Assembly: GCA_947632385.1 (NCBI GenBank) | Contig: CANRPD010000015.1 | Location: forward strand, 1-43,132 | Direction: 5' to 3' | Origin: an uncultured Clostridia bacterium | Lineage (GTDB): Bacteria; Bacillota; Clostridia; Oscillospirales; Acutalibacteraceae | Length of the DNA stretch: 43,132 bases | In this document: in pieces, positions 41,731 through 43,132 of the stretch | Layout: every line of letters begins with the position of its first letter | Position numbering within the stretch: the first letter of the stretch is position 1 | The notes under the pieces: model-generated | Seen by the model: only the letters and a program-made list of their open reading frames with translations | Told to the model about the DNA's origin: nothing | The model's database searches: none | Position numbers and translations under genes: made by a program

Positions 41731-41979
41731 ATGGCCGACAGACCTGAGAGAGAAGTGCGCCGCGGCCGCAAGGGCCGGAAAAAGGTATGCGCCTTCTGCG
41801 TGGATCGCGTGGATTTCATCGACTACAAGGATGTGGCGAAGCTGCGCCGGTTCATTTCCGAGAGAGGCAAGATCCTCCCCCGCCGCGTGACCGGCACCTG
41901 CGCGTATCATCAGCGCGCCCTGACCGTCGCCATCAAGCGCGCCCGTCATCTGGCGCTGCTGCCCTATACCAGCGACTGA
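41731..41979 (+). CDS. rpsR: 30S ribosomal protein S18
   Basis: An 82-residue S18. The basic N-terminus ([14 protein letters not shown]) and the core [20 protein letters not shown], then [20 protein letters not shown] are diagnostic. The Cys pair CAFC plus Cys and His in GTCAYH suggest the zinc-binding C+ form. AGGAGG precedes the ATG; it is the last gene of the operon and is followed by a terminator. Confidence 0.97.
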   Translation: MADRPEREVRRGRKGRKKVCAFCVDRVDFIDYKDVAKLRRFISERGKILPRRVTGTCAYHQRALTVAIKRARHLALLPYTSD

Positions 41980-42005
41980 GTCTCTGCAAGGCAAACAAAC
42001 GAAAG

Positions 42006-42036
42006 ACCGCCCCGATCCCGGGGCGGTTTTCATTTT
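42006..42036. terminator. terminator between convergent rpsR and NUDIX genes
   Basis: ACCGCCCCG, four-base loop, CGGGGCGGT is a perfect 9-bp stem followed by TTTTCATTTTG on the plus strand. On the minus strand, where the NUDIX gene ends at 42038, the tail is less T-rich. Confidence 0.9.
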
Positions 42037-42037
42037 G

Positions 42038-42547
42038 TCATTTTTGGATCCGGTCCCGATAGAACCGAAACACGCCCAGATCCCGGGCATTTAAGTACAC
42101 CTGCTGGCGGGTCTGGGGACGGAATGCTTCCAGCAGGCGGATCGCCTCCTCCAGAGGGTGCCAGCAGAGCCGGTACCCCTGATCCTGCTCCGCCTGGGTC
42201 AGAGCAGGAGGCTGGGTCTCCCCCACCGTGTGGACCACATAAAAGTAAGAGTATTTGGTGGTATCGGCGCTGCCGCGGTTTTCGTAGACCGTGCCTAGCT
42301 CCTCCAAGCGGGAGACCTCACAACCGGTCTCCTCCAGCAGTTCCCGTTTGAGTGCGGAAACAGGGTCTTCCCCTGGCTCGATGCCGCCGCCCGGAGTCAT
42401 GTAATTCTGAAAGGCCCGGATGTGCATCAGCCCAAAGAGGCCGTCCACCCGGCGGAGGATCGCCCGGGCGGCATAGTGAGGCGGCGATTGAGAACGTGTA
42501 GGCACGCCGAAGAGGACCTGATCATTGAGTTCAAACAGGATATCCAT
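42038..42547 (-). CDS. NUDIX hydrolase
   Basis: A 169-residue hydrolase of nucleoside-diphosphate-linked compounds. The Nudix box is complete: GGGIEPGEDPVSALKRELLE followed by ETG, fitting G-x5-E-x7-RE-U-xE-E-x-G. The flanking IRAFQNYMTPGGG and the C-terminal VYLNARDLGVFRFYRDRI are consistent with a MutT-like fold. GGAAAGG lies before the ATG at 42547; the frame continues upstream into the tRNA region without reason. It may hydrolyse oxidised or modified nucleotides, but the substrate is not readable. Confidence 0.9.
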   Translation of the reverse strand: MDILFELNDQVLFGVPTRSQSPPHYAARAILRRVDGLFGLMHIRAFQNYMTPGGGIEPGEDPVSALKRELLEETGCEVSRLEELGTVYENRGSADTTKYSYFYVVHTVGETQPPALTQAEQDQGYRLCWHPLEEAIRLLEAFRPQTRQQVYLNARDLGVFRFYRDRIQK

Positions 42548-42594
42548 AGAGATCCTTTCCGCGGCCATAGTGGTCACTATGACAAGCATGATCC

Positions 42595-42633
42595 ATGAAA
42601 AAGAAAATCGGCAAAGCACAGGCTCCGCCGATT
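42595..42633 (-). terminator. terminator of the tRNA cluster
   Basis: AATCGGC and GCCGATT pair around a 14-base loop, followed on the minus strand by TTTTCTTTTTC. It lies right after the CCA of the last tRNA. Confidence 0.8.
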
Positions 42634-42635
42634 GT

Positions 42636-42712
42636 TGGTGGACCATCAGGGACTTGAACCCCGGACCGATCGGTTATGAGCCGACTGCTCTGACCAACTG
42701 CGCTAATGGTCC
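42636..42712 (-). tRNA. tRNA with CAT anticodon (Met elongator or lysidine-modified Ile)
   Basis: A 74-nt cloverleaf plus encoded CCA: acceptor GGACCAT/ATGGTCC, anticodon stem GTCGG/CCGAT with loop CTCATAA, T arm CGGGG-TTCAAGT-CCCTG. The anticodon CAT is shared by elongator Met and AUA-reading Ile. The GCTCATAAC loop region resembles Bacillus Ile(CAT), but I cannot decide without a comparison. Confidence 0.9.
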
Positions 42713-42720
42713 CAAACGAC

Positions 42721-42745
42721 GATACCGCCGAAAATCGGCGGTATC
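42721..42745 (-). other. perfect hairpin inside the tRNA cluster
   Basis: GATACCGCCG, five-base loop, CGGCGGTATC between the Asn and CAT tRNAs. It has no T run in the direction of transcription, so it may be an RNA-processing or partial attenuation site. Confidence 0.7.
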
Positions 42746-42747
42746 CA

Positions 42748-42822
42748 TGGCTCCCCCTGTTGGGCTCGAACCAACGACCCTTCGGTTAACAGCCGAATGC
42801 TCTACCACTGAGCTAAGGAGGA
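42748..42822 (-). tRNA. tRNA-Asn (anticodon GTT)
   Basis: 72-nt cloverleaf plus CCA: acceptor TCCTCCT/AGGGGGA with one G-T pair, anticodon loop CTGTTAA in stem TTCGG/CCGAA, T loop TTCGAGC. Confidence 0.92.
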
Positions 42823-42847
42823 ATATACGGCAGCACAGCTGCCAAAT

Positions 42848-42922
42848 TGGTGACCCGTGCGGGAATCGAACCCACGTTAACGGCGTGAGAGGCCGCTGTC
42901 TTAACCGCTTGACCAACGGGCC
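42848..42922 (-). tRNA. tRNA-Glu (anticodon CTC)
   Basis: 72-nt cloverleaf plus CCA: acceptor GGCCCGT/ACGGGTC, anticodon loop CTCTCAC in stem GCGGC/GCCGT, T loop TTCGATT. The GGTCAAGCGGTTAAGACA D arm is typical of Glu. The CTC version is less common than TTC, which must be encoded elsewhere. Confidence 0.9.
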
Positions 42923-42925
42923 ATA

Positions 42926-43001
42926 TGGTGCACCATCAGGGACTCGAACCCGGGACACCCTGATTAAGAGTCAGGTGCTCTACCAACTGAGCTAATGGTG
43001 C
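42926..43001 (-). tRNA. tRNA-Lys (anticodon CTT)
   Basis: 73-nt cloverleaf plus CCA: acceptor GCACCAT/ATGGTGC, anticodon loop CTCTTAA in stem CCTGA/TCAGG, T loop TTCGAGT. It is the first tRNA after the 23S gene. Confidence 0.92.
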
Positions 43002-43113
43002 ATAATGCAGGGCACAATACCCTAAAAACTGAATAAAGCGGGGGATGCAGAAGGGAAAGGGAGGTGGGTTTATGCAAAGAGGAGCAAGAACTCAAGTTTA
43101 TCAGAAAACCAAA

Positions 43114-43132
43114 GGTCAAGCCCTCGGCCTAT
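43114..43132 (-). rRNA. 23S rRNA, 3' end only (partial)
   Basis: The minus-strand bases ATAGGCCGAGGGCTTGACC match the conserved 3' terminus of Gram-positive 23S rRNA as I remember it (UCGAGGACUUGACC-type end). The gene enters from beyond the right edge. The 112-bp spacer to tRNA-Lys includes TTTATTCAGTTTTTAGGG, a common spacer sequence in Clostridia. Confidence 0.75.

Noticed and set aside
42525-42995. A 156-codon plus-strand open frame
   Set aside because: It runs across the tRNA genes on the other strand. Its protein reads as repeated antisense T-loop sequence, a common false annotation.
1-43132. Mobile elements, prophage, toxin-antitoxin or CRISPR
   Set aside because: I found no transposase, integrase, cas gene, regularly spaced repeats or att-like repeats; the tRNA cluster has no integrase beside it within the window.

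Overview
The window looks like a chromosomal segment of an anaerobic, low-oxygen-lifestyle Firmicute, most likely a gut Clostridia of the Oscillospiraceae/Ruminococcaceae type. This is inference from gene content: an NfnAB-type electron-bifurcating ferredoxin:NADP oxidoreductase, a SpoVB-type flippase, an Ami/Opp peptide importer whose subunits resemble streptococcal AmiCDEF, an LplABC-type sugar importer without its own ATPase, strong AGGAGG ribosome sites, and consensus sigma-A promoters (TTGaca, 17 bp, TATAmT) in front of most operons. I see no phage, transposon, integrase or CRISPR array.

Layout. 1-2290: a two-gene plus-strand operon (Gfo/Idh/MocA oxidoreductase and sugar-phosphate isomerase/epimerase) ended by a strong terminator. 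2293-3561: a membrane-anchored protein that looks like a catalytically degenerate ApbE. 3683-12020: a five-gene minus-strand oligopeptide ABC importer operon, oppA-oppB-oppC-oppD-oppF, with a consensus promoter, an intercistronic hairpin after oppA, a large coiled-coil insertion inside the OppD ATPase and a two-helix membrane tail on the OppF ATPase. 12379-14943: prmA, a double-GNAT protein and an HD-domain protein in one operon. 15046-16623: SpoVB-like flippase. 16726-18390: a zinc-ribbon/pseudokinase/PASTA membrane protein. 18498-21344: tldD-tldE protease pair. 21400-22103: XRE-family regulator. 22151-24827: small unknown gene plus nfnA and nfnB. 24878-27262: divergent operon of split ThrE-type exporter halves and an RluA-type pseudouridine synthase.

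27222-30580: MoxR ATPase, DUF58 protein and a membrane protein with a DUF4129-like tail. 30591-34874: LplB/LplC-type permeases and their lipoprotein binding protein, again with an intercistronic hairpin before the binding protein. 34929-36451: class III aminotransferase resembling diaminobutyrate aminotransferase EctB, without ectoine partners. 36560-37154: GNAT gene that appears to be transcribed as a leaderless mRNA. 37211-38478: prfB without the programmed frameshift. 38571-40616: RING/zinc-ribbon membrane protein and galU. 40641-42036: rpsF-ssb-rpsR. 42038-42547: NUDIX hydrolase. 42601-43132: minus-strand tRNA cluster (Lys, Glu, Asn, CAT) directly downstream of the 3' end of a 23S rRNA gene.

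The parts most worth a second look are the modified Ami/Opp transporter (two ATPases with unusual extra domains), the degenerate ApbE-like protein beside it, and the zinc-ribbon PASTA pseudokinase. All family calls are made by eye from motifs and remembered family sequences; no search was run.
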